64,000 nt of DNA, from NCBI RefSeq assembly GCF_002243175.1, contig NZ_NDYF01000015.1, positions 1-64,000 on the forward strand. The letters are read 5' to 3'. The translations under genes were made by a program, and so were the position numbers. This DNA is from Finegoldia magna_J (GTDB lineage Bacteria; Bacillota; Clostridia; Tissierellales; Peptoniphilaceae). The notes under the pieces were generated by a model, which worked only from the letters and a program-made list of their open reading frames with translations, searched no databases and was not told the DNA's origin. Below, piece after piece: positions 16,442 to 24,206 of this stretch (its first letter is position 1; each line of letters opens with the position of its first letter).

Positions 16442-16456
16442 TGAACAGTTTGTTCA
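16442..16456. promoter_or_regulatory. candidate TetR operator O2
   Basis: Perfect palindrome TGAACAgttTGTTCA just upstream of the tetR RBS. Centre-to-centre distance to O1 is 67 bp, bracketing the divergent promoter region. Confidence 0.72.
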
Positions 16457-16470
16457 TTTAAGGAGATTTT

Positions 16471-17016
16471 ATGATTAGAGAAACGGATACGAGGGACAAA
16501 TTAAAAAAATCGTTGACGATTTTGTTGAACGAGAAAAGCTTGAACGATATTTCGGTGAGTGAATTGACGAAAGAGGCTCACATCAATCGTGGGACATTTT
16601 ATTTGCACTACGATGATAAAATGGATTTGGTGGATAATTTGGTAGAGGAAATTTTCGAAGAATTGAAGGAGATTTTGACGTCGAAAAAGGTCGGCAGAAA
16701 ATATTCGTACGATATCATCAAAAAGGTCATTGATTATGTGAAGGATGATTTCGATTTTATTTACGCGTTGACGATGAACAGCTACAACTACATCAACGAT
16801 ATGTTGAGGAAGTTTCTGCTGGCGTTGATTGATACGCTTCCGGAGTTGAAGTATTCGATTGACAATCACCCGTTTTTGCCAAAAGATTATTCGACGGAGG
16901 TGTTCTTGTCGTTGAATTCGGGAATTATTTTGCATCGGATTAGAAAAGGCGGCGTGGAAAGCACTGATGAATTGGCGAATTATTTCTATCAAGTGAACAA
17001 TTTAAAAACGACTTAG
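16471..17016 (+). CDS. TetR-family regulator
   Basis: 181 residues. N-terminal HTH: LNDISVSELTKEAHINRGTFYLHYDDKMDLVDNLVEEI is the TetR signature helix-turn-helix at about 20-60; the C-terminal ligand domain is of the TetR_C_7/YcdC-like clade (GGVESTDELANYF near the end). RBS AAGGAG. Divergent from the ABC exporter with two palindromes between, so it is most simply its repressor and its own. Inducer unknown. Confidence 0.9.
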   Translation: MIRETDTRDKLKKSLTILLNEKSLNDISVSELTKEAHINRGTFYLHYDDKMDLVDNLVEEIFEELKEILTSKKVGRKYSYDIIKKVIDYVKDDFDFIYALTMNSYNYINDMLRKFLLALIDTLPELKYSIDNHPFLPKDYSTEVFLSLNSGIILHRIRKGGVESTDELANYFYQVNNLKTT

Positions 17017-17037
17017 CCACTGTGACTGAGTCGTTTT
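17005..17037. terminator. bidirectional terminator tetR / flavin reductase
   Basis: AAAACGACT (17005-17013) / AGTCGTTTT (17029-17037); the tetR stop codon lies inside. It serves the convergent genes on both strands. Confidence 0.85.
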
Positions 17038-17041
17038 GCGA

Positions 17042-17584
17042 TTAATCTTCAATTATATAACTGTCGACGATTTCTCCAAAATATGTGATGTGAAAATCCT
17101 TGTTGGATCCAGGATTTGTGCTGTCGACATCTTGTGGGTAATTTCTGTTCAAAATATCGTCTGGAAGTAATGACAAATCCTGTTCTTGACGATAAATTAG
17201 TTTGCATTCAATAGTTAAAGGAAGTTCTTTGATTCCATTCACAGAAATTGTTTCTGGCTCAACGAGTGTGAGGTTCGCTTCTTCTACTTTATCAACATCT
17301 CTTCCACTTTGGCTGCCACAAACTTTCATGATTTTTTTGTCGTAGGAGCCGATTGGGACGCTGATTGTGAATTCCGGATTTTCGTCCAACAATTCTCTGG
17401 TAAATCTTCCTTCTCTAACGTAGCACACAAACACAGGCTTGTTCCAATTGTAGCCTATTGTTCCCCATGCAATCGCCATGCTGTTGAATTTGCCGTTTGC
17501 TTTCGTGTTCAAAAATATTCCTTTCGGAAGTTCTTTTACGATGTCTGATGCGTAGTCCATTACGTCGATTTTTCTTTTGTTCAT
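17042..17584 (-). CDS. flavin reductase-like FMN-binding protein
   Basis: 180 residues of the flavin-reductase-like split-barrel family (FlaRed/DIM6-NTAB): NSMAIAWGTIGYNWNKPVFVCYVREGRFT near the N-terminus binds FMN in relatives, followed by FTISVP and CGSQSGRDVDK. Likely an NAD(P)H:FMN oxidoreductase or flavoredoxin; no partner monooxygenase is visible. Its ATG shares the stop region of the upstream acetyltransferase gene (junction at 17584), so the two are co-translated. Confidence 0.87.
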   Translation of the reverse strand: MNKRKIDVMDYASDIVKELPKGIFLNTKANGKFNSMAIAWGTIGYNWNKPVFVCYVREGRFTRELLDENPEFTISVPIGSYDKKIMKVCGSQSGRDVDKVEEANLTLVEPETISVNGIKELPLTIECKLIYRQEQDLSLLPDDILNRNYPQDVDSTNPGSNKDFHITYFGEIVDSYIIED

Positions 17585-18126
17585 TAGTTTTCCTTTCGTT
17601 TTGTTAATTGGTTATTAAAATTTTCTTCAATTAGCTCATACATTACAGAGGAGCGAATGTTCCCCAATTGATCTGTCCACGAATTTTCTTTAATTTCTGT
17701 ATTGACGAATCCTAGTTTTTCATAAACATGATGCGCCCTTTTATTCTCAACAGTTGTTGACAATACTATTTTTTCAAATTCTTTTGAAAACAACTCACTG
17801 ATCAATAAACTTAAAATAATTTTTCCCAGACCTCTATTTTGATATTCTTCTTCACAAATTTTAATTCCAATCTCCACCGATTTATGATCAAGTTTCTTGT
17901 AATTCATTTCTCCAATTGGAATTTTATTATATTCAATTATCAACAGAGCATTATTTATCATGTCGTGATTTTTAATATTTTGTATAACTTTATTATCGGT
18001 AGTGTTTAGTCCAAGAGGAAAACCTGCATGTTCCATTACTATGCCATCATTCCACCATTTTAATAAATTAGGTACATCTTCCAAAGAGGCGTTTCTAACT
18101 AATATTTCGTTATATTTTAACTTCAT
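17584..18126 (-). CDS. GNAT N-acetyltransferase
   Basis: 180 residues. Starts with LVRNASLEDVPNLLKWWNDG, a common GNAT opening, and carries EEYQNRGLGKIILSLLI (acetyl-CoA P-loop) and HHVYEKLGFV. Resembles AAC(6')/RimL-like small-molecule acetyltransferases; substrate not predictable. ATG 18126 with GGAG 6 nt upstream. Operon with the flavin reductase gene. Confidence 0.85.
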   Translation of the reverse strand: MKLKYNEILVRNASLEDVPNLLKWWNDGIVMEHAGFPLGLNTTDNKVIQNIKNHDMINNALLIIEYNKIPIGEMNYKKLDHKSVEIGIKICEEEYQNRGLGKIILSLLISELFSKEFEKIVLSTTVENKRAHHVYEKLGFVNTEIKENSWTDQLGNIRSSVMYELIEENFNNQLTKRKEN

Positions 18127-18149
18127 CAAATCTCCAGATTAAGTATTGT

Positions 18150-18662
18150 TTAAATAAATGTTACTGTTTCTGACAAATCTTTTCTTTTGTCGTGAAGTGG
18201 ATTGATTTCAGAATCTTCTGCAGGATAGCCGATGTCTAGCATCATCAGTACTTCTTCTTTTGCAGGAAGACGGAACTTCTTGTGTGTAATGTCTGGATCC
18301 AAGAAATTAATCCAACAACTTTCTAATCCTTGGTTTTTCGCTGCTAACATCAAATGAGTAGCGACGATGGATGCATCTTCAATTCCAGAATCTCTTCTAT
18401 CGCCAGGATATGTAAACACGTTTGTTTTATCAAAAGTTACAAGCAAAACTGTACTTGCGCCGTATCTACAAGGTGTCACTTCGTCAACTTTCTTCAAGTT
18501 TTTTTCTGATTGTATTACATAAATGTGATGTTCTTGCAAGTTTTTCGCTGTTGGCGCTAACCTTCCAGCTTCCAAAATCTTATCCAGTTTTTCCTTTTCT
18601 ACCTTTTTGTCGCTATATTTTTTGCAAGAATATCGATTTTTGATTACTTCTTCAAAATCCAT
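18150..18662 (-). CDS. nitroreductase family protein
   Basis: 170 residues, NfsA/FrxA-type FMN nitroreductase fold. MDFEEVIKNRYSCKKYSDKKV is the classical N-terminal FMN-binding RxSxRxF-like motif (Arg 9, Ser 11), GRLAPTAKNLQ follows, and GLESCWINF ... LDIGYPAED closes the family pattern. Reduces nitro compounds or quinones with NAD(P)H. May be cotranscribed with the two genes downstream (24-nt gap). Confidence 0.92.
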   Translation of the reverse strand: MDFEEVIKNRYSCKKYSDKKVEKEKLDKILEAGRLAPTAKNLQEHHIYVIQSEKNLKKVDEVTPCRYGASTVLLVTFDKTNVFTYPGDRRDSGIEDASIVATHLMLAAKNQGLESCWINFLDPDITHKKFRLPAKEEVLMMLDIGYPAEDSEINPLHDKRKDLSETVTFI

Positions 18663-18734
18663 ATTATTCCTCCCGTAATTTTAAAATCTAATACTAATAT
18701 ATCACATTTATGAGATTTTGTAATATTTTGACAA

Positions 18735-18769
18735 ACAAAAAACCAGTACACATTTTCACGCGTACTGGT
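18735..18769 (-). terminator. rho-independent terminator
   Basis: ACCAGTAC (18742-18749) / GTACTGGT (18762-18769) with a U-tract (TTTTTTG) on the minus strand; ends the small 75-residue gene. Confidence 0.88.
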
Positions 18770-18775
18770 CTGATT

Positions 18776-19003
18776 TTATCCTAATTTTTGTTGGACAAAG
18801 TTATTGATTATTTCTGTCAATTTTTGTTTTACATCTTCAGGGATTTGACCTTCTGATTCTTCAACTTTTTTGTAAAGATCTGGATATTGTTGTTTGATTT
18901 TGTCGACAACTCCTGATAATACATTTCCTTGTAAAAATCCCGGTAATTTGTTCTTCAATTCATCTGGAATTAATTCCATAATTTTTTGTTCTGTGTTTGC
19001 CAT
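18776..19003 (-). CDS. small helical protein of unknown function
   Basis: 75 residues (MANTEQKIMELIPDELKNKL and on), charged, no membrane segment, predicted mostly helical with two amphipathic stretches. I do not recognise a family. ATG 19003 has AAAGGAT upstream; the longer frame to 19078 has no RBS. It follows the cold-shock gene with a terminator-like hairpin between, and has its own strong terminator, which supports it being a real gene. Confidence 0.7.
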   Translation of the reverse strand: MANTEQKIMELIPDELKNKLPGFLQGNVLSGVVDKIKQQYPDLYKKVEESEGQIPEDVKQKLTEIINNFVQQKLG

Positions 19004-19065
19004 TGTTAATCCTTTCTTTTTATTAATATTTTGGGCAATATATTTATACCCACATTTGAACAAAT

Positions 19066-19096
19066 TAAAAAGGTCCAACCAAAATGATTGAACCTT
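19066..19096 (-). terminator. terminator of the cold-shock gene
   Basis: AAGGTTCAA / TTGGACCTT arms (19088-19096 with 19070-19078, one mismatch) followed by TTTAATTTG on the minus strand. Confidence 0.7.
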
Positions 19097-19102
19097 GTTG
19101 CA

Positions 19103-19303
19103 TTATAATTTAACTACGTTAACTGCTCTGTCGCCTTTTTCAGAAGCTTCAACATCGTAGGAAACTTTTTGTCCTTCTTCCAATGTTCTGAATCCTTCTT
19201 GTTGGATTGCACTTTGGTGAACAAAAATGTCCTTGTTGTCTTCTCCTGTGATAAATCCAAATCCTTTAGTAGAATTAAACCATTTAACTGTTCCGTTACT
19301 CAT
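19103..19303 (-). CDS. csp: cold-shock protein, CspA family
   Basis: 66 residues, canonical CSD: MSNGTVKWFNSTKGFGFI with RNP1 KGFGFI and RNP2 DIFVH, ending DRAVNVVKL. Single-stranded nucleic-acid chaperone. ATG 19303 with GAGGAGG 6-7 nt upstream. A near-perfect promoter at 19437-19465 leaves an untranslated leader of about 125 nt, as in cold-shock genes whose leaders fold differently in the cold. Confidence 0.97.
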   Translation of the reverse strand: MSNGTVKWFNSTKGFGFITGEDNKDIFVHQSAIQQEGFRTLEEGQKVSYDVEASEKGDRAVNVVKL

Positions 19304-19436
19304 AATATCCTCCTCGTTATTCCGCAGAATAACCGTACCACTGTACATTTTTATTTTTGTGATAACTAATTAATTTAAGAGAATAAAATATTTTACAAAA
19401 CTTTGATTCACTACCTTAATTACTTACTACCTTTTC

Positions 19437-19465
19437 AGTATACAGCTGATAAGTTATACTGTCAA
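19437..19465 (-). promoter_or_regulatory. promoter of the cold-shock gene
   Basis: TTGACA (19460-19465), 17 bp, TATACT (19437-19442) on the minus strand. Same hexamers as the rRNA promoters, so expected to be very strong. Confidence 0.9.
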
Positions 19466-19500
19466 GCATTTTTGAATAATAGTTTTTGTGTTTTATAAGT

Positions 19501-19980
19501 TTATTTTTTCATAGTTCTGTGTTTTGCTGTCATTGATGTAACTGTTAATTTGAAAACCCTAGTTCTTGGGATAGCTTTGGGATTGAATTCAAAGTGTTCC
19601 ACGTGATATTTGTCAGTCATCACGGTCAACGCTCTGAATTTTTCCTCAGCATCTGTCACATATTCCACGACTCCTTTTCCCATGATGCTCGAATAATTCA
19701 TCGTGCAGTATCCTATTTCTCTGTCAGAGTACAAATCGTGGTCTGTGTCCATCTCAAAAGAAGCCTTGTTGTTCTTGTCGATGAGTTCGTATTTGTAGCC
19801 TTCCAATGCGCCGTGAAAATACAAAACCAATTGATTATCCACGACTTCATATCCAAAATTCAGCGGCAAAATATACGGATAGCCTTCATCATCAACAAGC
19901 CCAAGCCTTACCACATCGCACTCATCAATTATCTTCAATTGTTCATCGAAATTCGTGATTTCACGATCTTTTCTTCGCAT
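19501..19980 (-). CDS. NimA-like pyridoxamine-5'-phosphate-oxidase-fold protein
   Basis: 159 residues. MRRKDREI at the start, GYPYILPLNFGYE and YFHGALEGYKYELIDKN are typical of the NimA/YP_ flavin-binding split-barrel group; NimA relatives are linked to 5-nitroimidazole resistance in anaerobes, but most members are uncharacterised flavoproteins. Separated by one base from the AlkD-like gene upstream, so co-transcribed with it. Confidence 0.85.
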   Translation of the reverse strand: MRRKDREITNFDEQLKIIDECDVVRLGLVDDEGYPYILPLNFGYEVVDNQLVLYFHGALEGYKYELIDKNNKASFEMDTDHDLYSDREIGYCTMNYSSIMGKGVVEYVTDAEEKFRALTVMTDKYHVEHFEFNPKAIPRTRVFKLTVTSMTAKHRTMKK

Positions 19981-19981
19981 T

Positions 19982-20671
19982 TTATCTCCTTTTCTTTAAC
20001 GATTTTAGATATTGTTTTTGTTCCGGCGTTATTCTGAAACTTTCCCTCGCTTTTTGTATCGTTTTGTTGTGAGTCCAACACTCTAGCAAATTATCTTCCA
20101 ACACAAATATAACATCGTCCCACTGTTTTGTCAACGCTGTCGCGAAAAACCACGCAATCATCATGTTGACATAGTATTCTTCGCTTTTGATTTGAGCCGC
20201 GATGTTCAAATACTCAACCTTGAATTCATCATCCAAGAAATATTTCATCAACAAACAAATCGCCACTCTCACGGTGTATGTGTGAGAAGATTGTGCCCAT
20301 ACTTTTATTTTGTCGATTAATTTGTCCGTATTTTTCGTGAAAATTTTTGGAGAAATGCAATCACACACCGCCCAATTATCTACAAATGGAAGAAACTTTT
20401 CCAAGTTATTGATGCAATCGTCGTAAATTTTCATATTAGAAATCAAAATAGAATGAAGCATATTTTCTTCGTAGTAAGTGTGTGGCAAATCTTCCATGAA
20501 AATATGCACTTGTTCTTCATCGATTTTCTTGGCTAATTTTCTCAAATCGGGCATTCTTACTCCGATAATCGTGGATTTGTCGATAGTCGGGATTATTTTT
20601 GCTTGAAAATCTCGGTATTTCAAATCTTGTAGGGATTTGAGTTCTTTAATTATTTCCATTTTTATTTCCAA
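19982..20671 (-). CDS. DNA alkylation repair glycosylase, AlkD family
   Basis: 229 residues of HEAT-like repeats. VRMPDLRKLAKKI at the N-terminus and FVDNWAVCDCISPKIF carry the Trp/Asp pair of AlkD's active site; TVRVAICLLMKYF supplies the conserved Arg. AlkD enzymes excise N3/N7-alkylpurines without base flipping. The start is uncertain: ATG 20671 or the ATG 12 nt downstream. It overlaps the end of the membrane-protein gene before it. Confidence 0.9.
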   Translation of the reverse strand: MEIKMEIIKELKSLQDLKYRDFQAKIIPTIDKSTIIGVRMPDLRKLAKKIDEEQVHIFMEDLPHTYYEENMLHSILISNMKIYDDCINNLEKFLPFVDNWAVCDCISPKIFTKNTDKLIDKIKVWAQSSHTYTVRVAICLLMKYFLDDEFKVEYLNIAAQIKSEEYYVNMMIAWFFATALTKQWDDVIFVLEDNLLECWTHNKTIQKARESFRITPEQKQYLKSLKKRR

Positions 20672-20951
20672 TCAAAGTATAAATCTTGTATCCAACGCTT
20701 ACCGTCATCAAAATTCCAAATACAAAAAGCTTTACTGCAACTGACGAATTTCCTTGTTTGAAATATCCGTAACCTGCCCAGTACAGCAAGACTGTGACGA
20801 TAGTTGCAATTATCCAAAAAATCACCACTAATATTTTGTAAATTTTGTTGAGCGTGGGATTGTCTTTTCTATTTCTAAAAATTCTTTCGAATAATGCGAT
20901 AAGTCCTACAACTATCAGCACGTAAATTATATTATAAACAAATTTATTCAT
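20646..20951 (-). CDS. small membrane protein, function unknown
   Basis: 101 residues, three hydrophobic segments (about 8-22, 38-60, 73-92) with a positive loop after the first (RIFRNRKDN). No family recognised. First gene of an operon with alkD and the NimA-like gene; divergent from the lipid-kinase gene. Confidence 0.65.
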   Translation of the reverse strand: MNKFVYNIIYVLIVVGLIALFERIFRNRKDNPTLNKIYKILVVIFWIIATIVTVLLYWAGYGYFKQGNSSVAVKLFVFGILMTVSVGYKIYTLIGNKNGNN

Positions 20952-21021
20952 GACATCATCCTTTGTGTAAAATTCTATGTACAGGTATTTATGTTTATAT
21001 TATAATATGAATGGTGATTAA

Positions 21022-21930
21022 ATGAAATACGTGTTTTTGTTGAGTAGCAAGGCCGGAGCAGGCTCGTTCTCAGAATTAGAGCACTCAATTGTGAAGTATT
21101 ACTCAAGCAATAATTTGAAATATACAATAATAAAAACAGAACACAAAAACCACGCTTGTGAAATCGTTCAAAAATATTGTGATTGTTCGGACGTCTTGTT
21201 GTATGTGTGTTCAGGAGATGGAACATTAAATGAAGTAATAAATAAAATGAAAGAAATAAATGCAAAGTTCAGTGTAGGACTTATTCCATCGGGAACGGCG
21301 AATGATTTCTCCAAGAATTTTGATTACTCAAATTTCAAAATCGAAAACACAATCAACCCGGTCATTGACGACATTGATTTGATTAAAGTCAACGGAAAAT
21401 ATTGTGTGAACGTTTTAAGTTTCGGTTTTGATACGGTGATTTTGAATTCTGCGTATAATTTATTGAAAAAGAATCCGAAATTAAAAGCAAATGCATATCC
21501 TATCGCAGTGTTGCAGAATTTATTTAAAATTCCAAAATACAAGTTGGAATCCAAGACAAAAAATGGAGAAAATGGTGAAGTTAACTTGAAAGGATATTAT
21601 CTGCTTGGCGCGATTTGTAACGGTGGATTCTACGGCGGAGGATTCAACCCTTCACCGTATGCAAACTTGACTGATGGAGTGTTGGAATTGTGCTTGGCAG
21701 AAACAATGCCTTTGTACAAAATAATCCCATTGATTTTCAAATACAAAAAAGGCGCTCATCTGTCACATCCTATGATACATTTTCAAAAATTGACTAAAGG
21801 ATGTATCAAATTCGAAAAAGAATTGATGGTCAACGTCGACGGAGAAATCTTCACTACAGATTACTTGGATTTCGAAGTGGTGCCAAAAGCATTGCGATTT
21901 GCGAGGGTTTGCGATTATAGGAAGATTTAA
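21022..21930 (+). CDS. diacylglycerol/lipid kinase family protein (YegS-DgkB type)
   Basis: 302 residues. VCSGDGTLNEVINKM is the GGDGT nucleotide motif (first Gly replaced by Ser), LIPSGTANDFSKNF the second signature, and GFYGGGFNPSPYANLTDGVLEL the C-terminal catalytic region with the Asp of DGVLE. These kinases phosphorylate diacylglycerol or related lipids at the membrane. ATG 21022 follows GGTGATTAA; plain sigma-A promoter not identified. Confidence 0.92.
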   Translation: MKYVFLLSSKAGAGSFSELEHSIVKYYSSNNLKYTIIKTEHKNHACEIVQKYCDCSDVLLYVCSGDGTLNEVINKMKEINAKFSVGLIPSGTANDFSKNFDYSNFKIENTINPVIDDIDLIKVNGKYCVNVLSFGFDTVILNSAYNLLKKNPKLKANAYPIAVLQNLFKIPKYKLESKTKNGENGEVNLKGYYLLGAICNGGFYGGGFNPSPYANLTDGVLELCLAETMPLYKIIPLIFKYKKGAHLSHPMIHFQKLTKGCIKFEKELMVNVDGEIFTTDYLDFEVVPKALRFARVCDYRKI

Positions 21931-21961
21931 AAGTTTGCACGAAAAATACGATTTTTTTATT

Positions 21962-21995
21962 TTTGTCACGGATATGATACAATATTCGTGACAAA
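21962..21995 (+). promoter_or_regulatory. palindromic operator/promoter of the AbiEi-like gene
   Basis: Inverted repeat TTTGTCACGGATAT (21962-21975) / ATATTCGTGACAAA (21982-21995), 13 of 14 bases matching, around GATACA. TACAAT (21978-21983), a possible -10, lies within it. A DNA-binding antitoxin on this site would block transcription. Confidence 0.75.
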
Positions 21996-22006
21996 GGAGT
22001 GTTGAA

Positions 22007-22615
22007 ATGAGTTCATATATGGAAATAATATCAGACAAAATAAATAGTTTTGACTCAAATAAAGTATTTTTTGCAAATGACTTTTTAGATATCGCATCTA
22101 ATGCTACGGTTAGACAAATATTAAAAAGATTAGCAGATGAAGATAAAATTAAGCGTGTCATTGACGGATTTTATTACAATCCAAGATACAGCGAATTAAT
22201 TGGAGAGTACGAAGCAGTCTCAATTCACGAGTTAGCACTTGCCATAGCAAGAAAATATAATTGGAATATTGCACCATATAATAGCACAGCCTTAAACTTA
22301 TTAGGACTTTCAACACAAGTTCCAACTCACTATAAATATATATCAATTGGAAGATACAAAGAATATAAAATCGGAGATACCATCTTAGAATTCAAAAAAG
22401 TAAATCCAGGAGAGATTGCTAATATGTCTTTGAAGACAGCGACTGTAATTCAGGCGATAAAGTCTTTGGGTAAAGAAAATATTGATGACCAAGTCATACA
22501 AAAGATAAGAGTAAACTTAACGGAAAAAGAAAGAACAGACCTAATGAACGAATCAAAATCAGTTCCTGCATGGATATATGAAGTAATAAGGGAAATTAAA
22601 GAATTTAATAAGTAA
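22007..22615 (+). CDS. AbiEi-like antitoxin domain protein (DUF6088 type), orphan
   Basis: 202 residues. N-terminal winged helix (FFANDFLDIASNATVRQILKRLADEDKIKRVIDGFYYNP), the pattern of AbiEi/DUF6088 proteins, followed by the family's central region (ALNLLGLSTQVPTHYKYISIG). In type IV systems AbiEi represses its own promoter through inverted repeats and counters the AbiEii nucleotidyltransferase. Here the next gene is an isochorismatase-like hydrolase and no AbiEii is visible, so it is an orphan or a plain regulator. RBS AAAGGAG. Confidence 0.78.
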   Translation: MSSYMEIISDKINSFDSNKVFFANDFLDIASNATVRQILKRLADEDKIKRVIDGFYYNPRYSELIGEYEAVSIHELALAIARKYNWNIAPYNSTALNLLGLSTQVPTHYKYISIGRYKEYKIGDTILEFKKVNPGEIANMSLKTATVIQAIKSLGKENIDDQVIQKIRVNLTEKERTDLMNESKSVPAWIYEVIREIKEFNK

Positions 22616-22638
22616 CAAGTAAATTTAAGGAGATTATA

Positions 22639-23178
22639 ATGAAAGCATTAATAGTATTGGATGTACAAAAGGGGATATTGAAGAAGAAAGATTTTACTGA
22701 TACTCTAAATAATATTAAAATTCTAATTGATGATTTCAAAAAGAATAATGATGTTGTTATCTTATTCAAGCATCTTTCGAATGATTTCGACAACCCCTTT
22801 TTTAAAGGCTCCGATGATGTGGAAATCTGTGAAGAACTTCTAGGATTGGGAGATTATGTGATTGAAAAGACGTCATGTAATCCATTTTATGAAACTAATC
22901 TTGCCCAAGTTTTAAAAGACAATGAAGTGTCTAAAGTTTATATTTGTGGTTTCAATACGGAGTATTGTTGTTTATTTTCGAGCATCATATGTTCCGACAG
23001 AGGCTATGAAACTATTTTTATTGAAGATGCTTCGGGAACATTTGGAGATGAAGAAATTTATGAAATGCCCGGATTAGATATTAATGATTTTATCGGTTCA
23101 ATACTTAATTGGTCTGGAGAAGTTCAGGTTTTATATACTGAAGAGTATTTGAATGGATCTGATAATGAGAGAGTGTGA
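22639..23178 (+). CDS. isochorismatase-family cysteine hydrolase
   Basis: 179 residues. MKALIVLDVQKG gives the catalytic Asp (residue 8), and VYICGFNTEYCCLFSSIICSDRGYE provides the cis-peptide/Cys region of the family (nicotinamidase-like). The Cys pair CC in place of the usual V-C makes the nucleophile assignment less certain. 23 nt after the AbiEi-like gene with its own AAGGAG, so probably cotranscribed. Substrate unknown. Confidence 0.85.
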   Translation: MKALIVLDVQKGILKKKDFTDTLNNIKILIDDFKKNNDVVILFKHLSNDFDNPFFKGSDDVEICEELLGLGDYVIEKTSCNPFYETNLAQVLKDNEVSKVYICGFNTEYCCLFSSIICSDRGYETIFIEDASGTFGDEEIYEMPGLDINDFIGSILNWSGEVQVLYTEEYLNGSDNERV

Positions 23179-23370
23179 GTTAAAAATAATGTCAATAAAA
23201 GCATTTTGCAATCGATGGATTTAAATGTAATATTTATGATATCCAAACTTTGAAGAGATTATAAAAGTTCTACAAGAACTAGAAAAAGAAATTAATAAGT
23301 AAATAGAATTTTGTAAAATTTGATTTAACTTATATCTAAAAATTTAAAAATCAGAGCTGGTACTGACCTG
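23179..23370 (+). other. intergenic region with a possible gene fragment
   Basis: About 190 bp. One frame reads YPNFEEIIKVLQELEKEINK before a stop (about 23248-23301), which looks like the end of a helical protein; the preceding bases carry stops. It may be the tail of a lost gene next to the orphan antitoxin. Nothing else supportable. Confidence 0.3.
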
Positions 23371-23406
23371 AACCCCAAAATCCGGAATACGGATGGAGGG
23401 GTTTTT
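23371..23406 (+). terminator. terminator after the isochorismatase gene
   Basis: Nested stem AACCCC-ATCCG / CGGAT-GGGG then TTTTTG (23371-23406). Confidence 0.85.
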
Positions 23407-23618
23407 GTATGCTATTTTATAAGATTTTATAAGATTTTTTATGAATCAACATTTTCTTGAAAAACGTATTTTGCTCCATCCACAAATATACATCTCTGAC
23501 ATTAAGACTTGTAATTTCATACATTATTCCTCCGTACTACCCATCTTTTTTCACTCAAAAAAACTTCCAAGATCGTTACAATCCCAGAAGTTATCCCCTA
23601 TATTTTTAATTATTCTAA

Positions 23619-24197
23619 TTATTTAACGTCGTAGTCGAATTCACTTATCGACCTTTTGCTGTCTATATTTTGTTCTTTAAGAAATTCCATTTCTTTCAAT
23701 CCTTTAGATTTTGCGACAACAGATTTTGGAAATGACACTATTTCTTGATTTATTATGCTGATGTTGTTGTTTACTATTCTTTTTGCGGCTGCTAATTGTT
23801 CATTTTCGTCGCTGATTTCGTCTTGAAGATTGATGAATTCTTGTGATGATTTAAGGTCAGGGTAGTTTTCAGCAAGTGCAAATATTTTGCTGATTTCTCG
23901 GTCTTGGTTTTGTATTGCTGCGTTGAATTCTTTGATATTTGCATTTTGTCGAAGTTTAATTACGTCCGAAAAAGTTGAGCTTTCATGTTTTGCGTATGAT
24001 TTGGCAACTTTTATCATTTCACAAATTGTGTCGTATCTTTTGGCTAGTGCAATGTCTACGTTTTTCTTGGATTCGTCTATTACGACTTTGTATCGATTAA
24101 ATCTATTCGATGTTTTTACCCACCAAATTATTACTATCAAAATGATTAATGCAATTATTCCAATTGCTGTGAATTCCGAATTTAAAAATCTGTCCAT
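23619..24197 (-). CDS. LemA family protein
   Basis: 192 residues. One N-terminal membrane segment (about 8-27), then the LemA helical domain: VVIDESKKNVDIALAKRYD, ALAENYPDLKSSQEF (the family's AyPxLkas motif), AAKRIVNNN. LemA proteins are membrane-anchored helical proteins of unknown biochemical function. Nine bases after the DUF3137 gene, a pairing often seen. Confidence 0.92.
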   Translation of the reverse strand: MDRFLNSEFTAIGIIALIILIVIIWWVKTSNRFNRYKVVIDESKKNVDIALAKRYDTICEMIKVAKSYAKHESSTFSDVIKLRQNANIKEFNAAIQNQDREISKIFALAENYPDLKSSQEFINLQDEISDENEQLAAAKRIVNNNISIINQEIVSFPKSVVAKSKGLKEMEFLKEQNIDSKRSISEFDYDVK

Positions 24198-24206
24198 AAT
24201 TTCTCC

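Noticed and set aside
23361..23406. End of an IS3-like element (TACTGACCTGAACCCC)
   Set aside because: Resembles an IS150-type end, but no transposase trace follows and the sequence is fully explained as a nested terminator stem.
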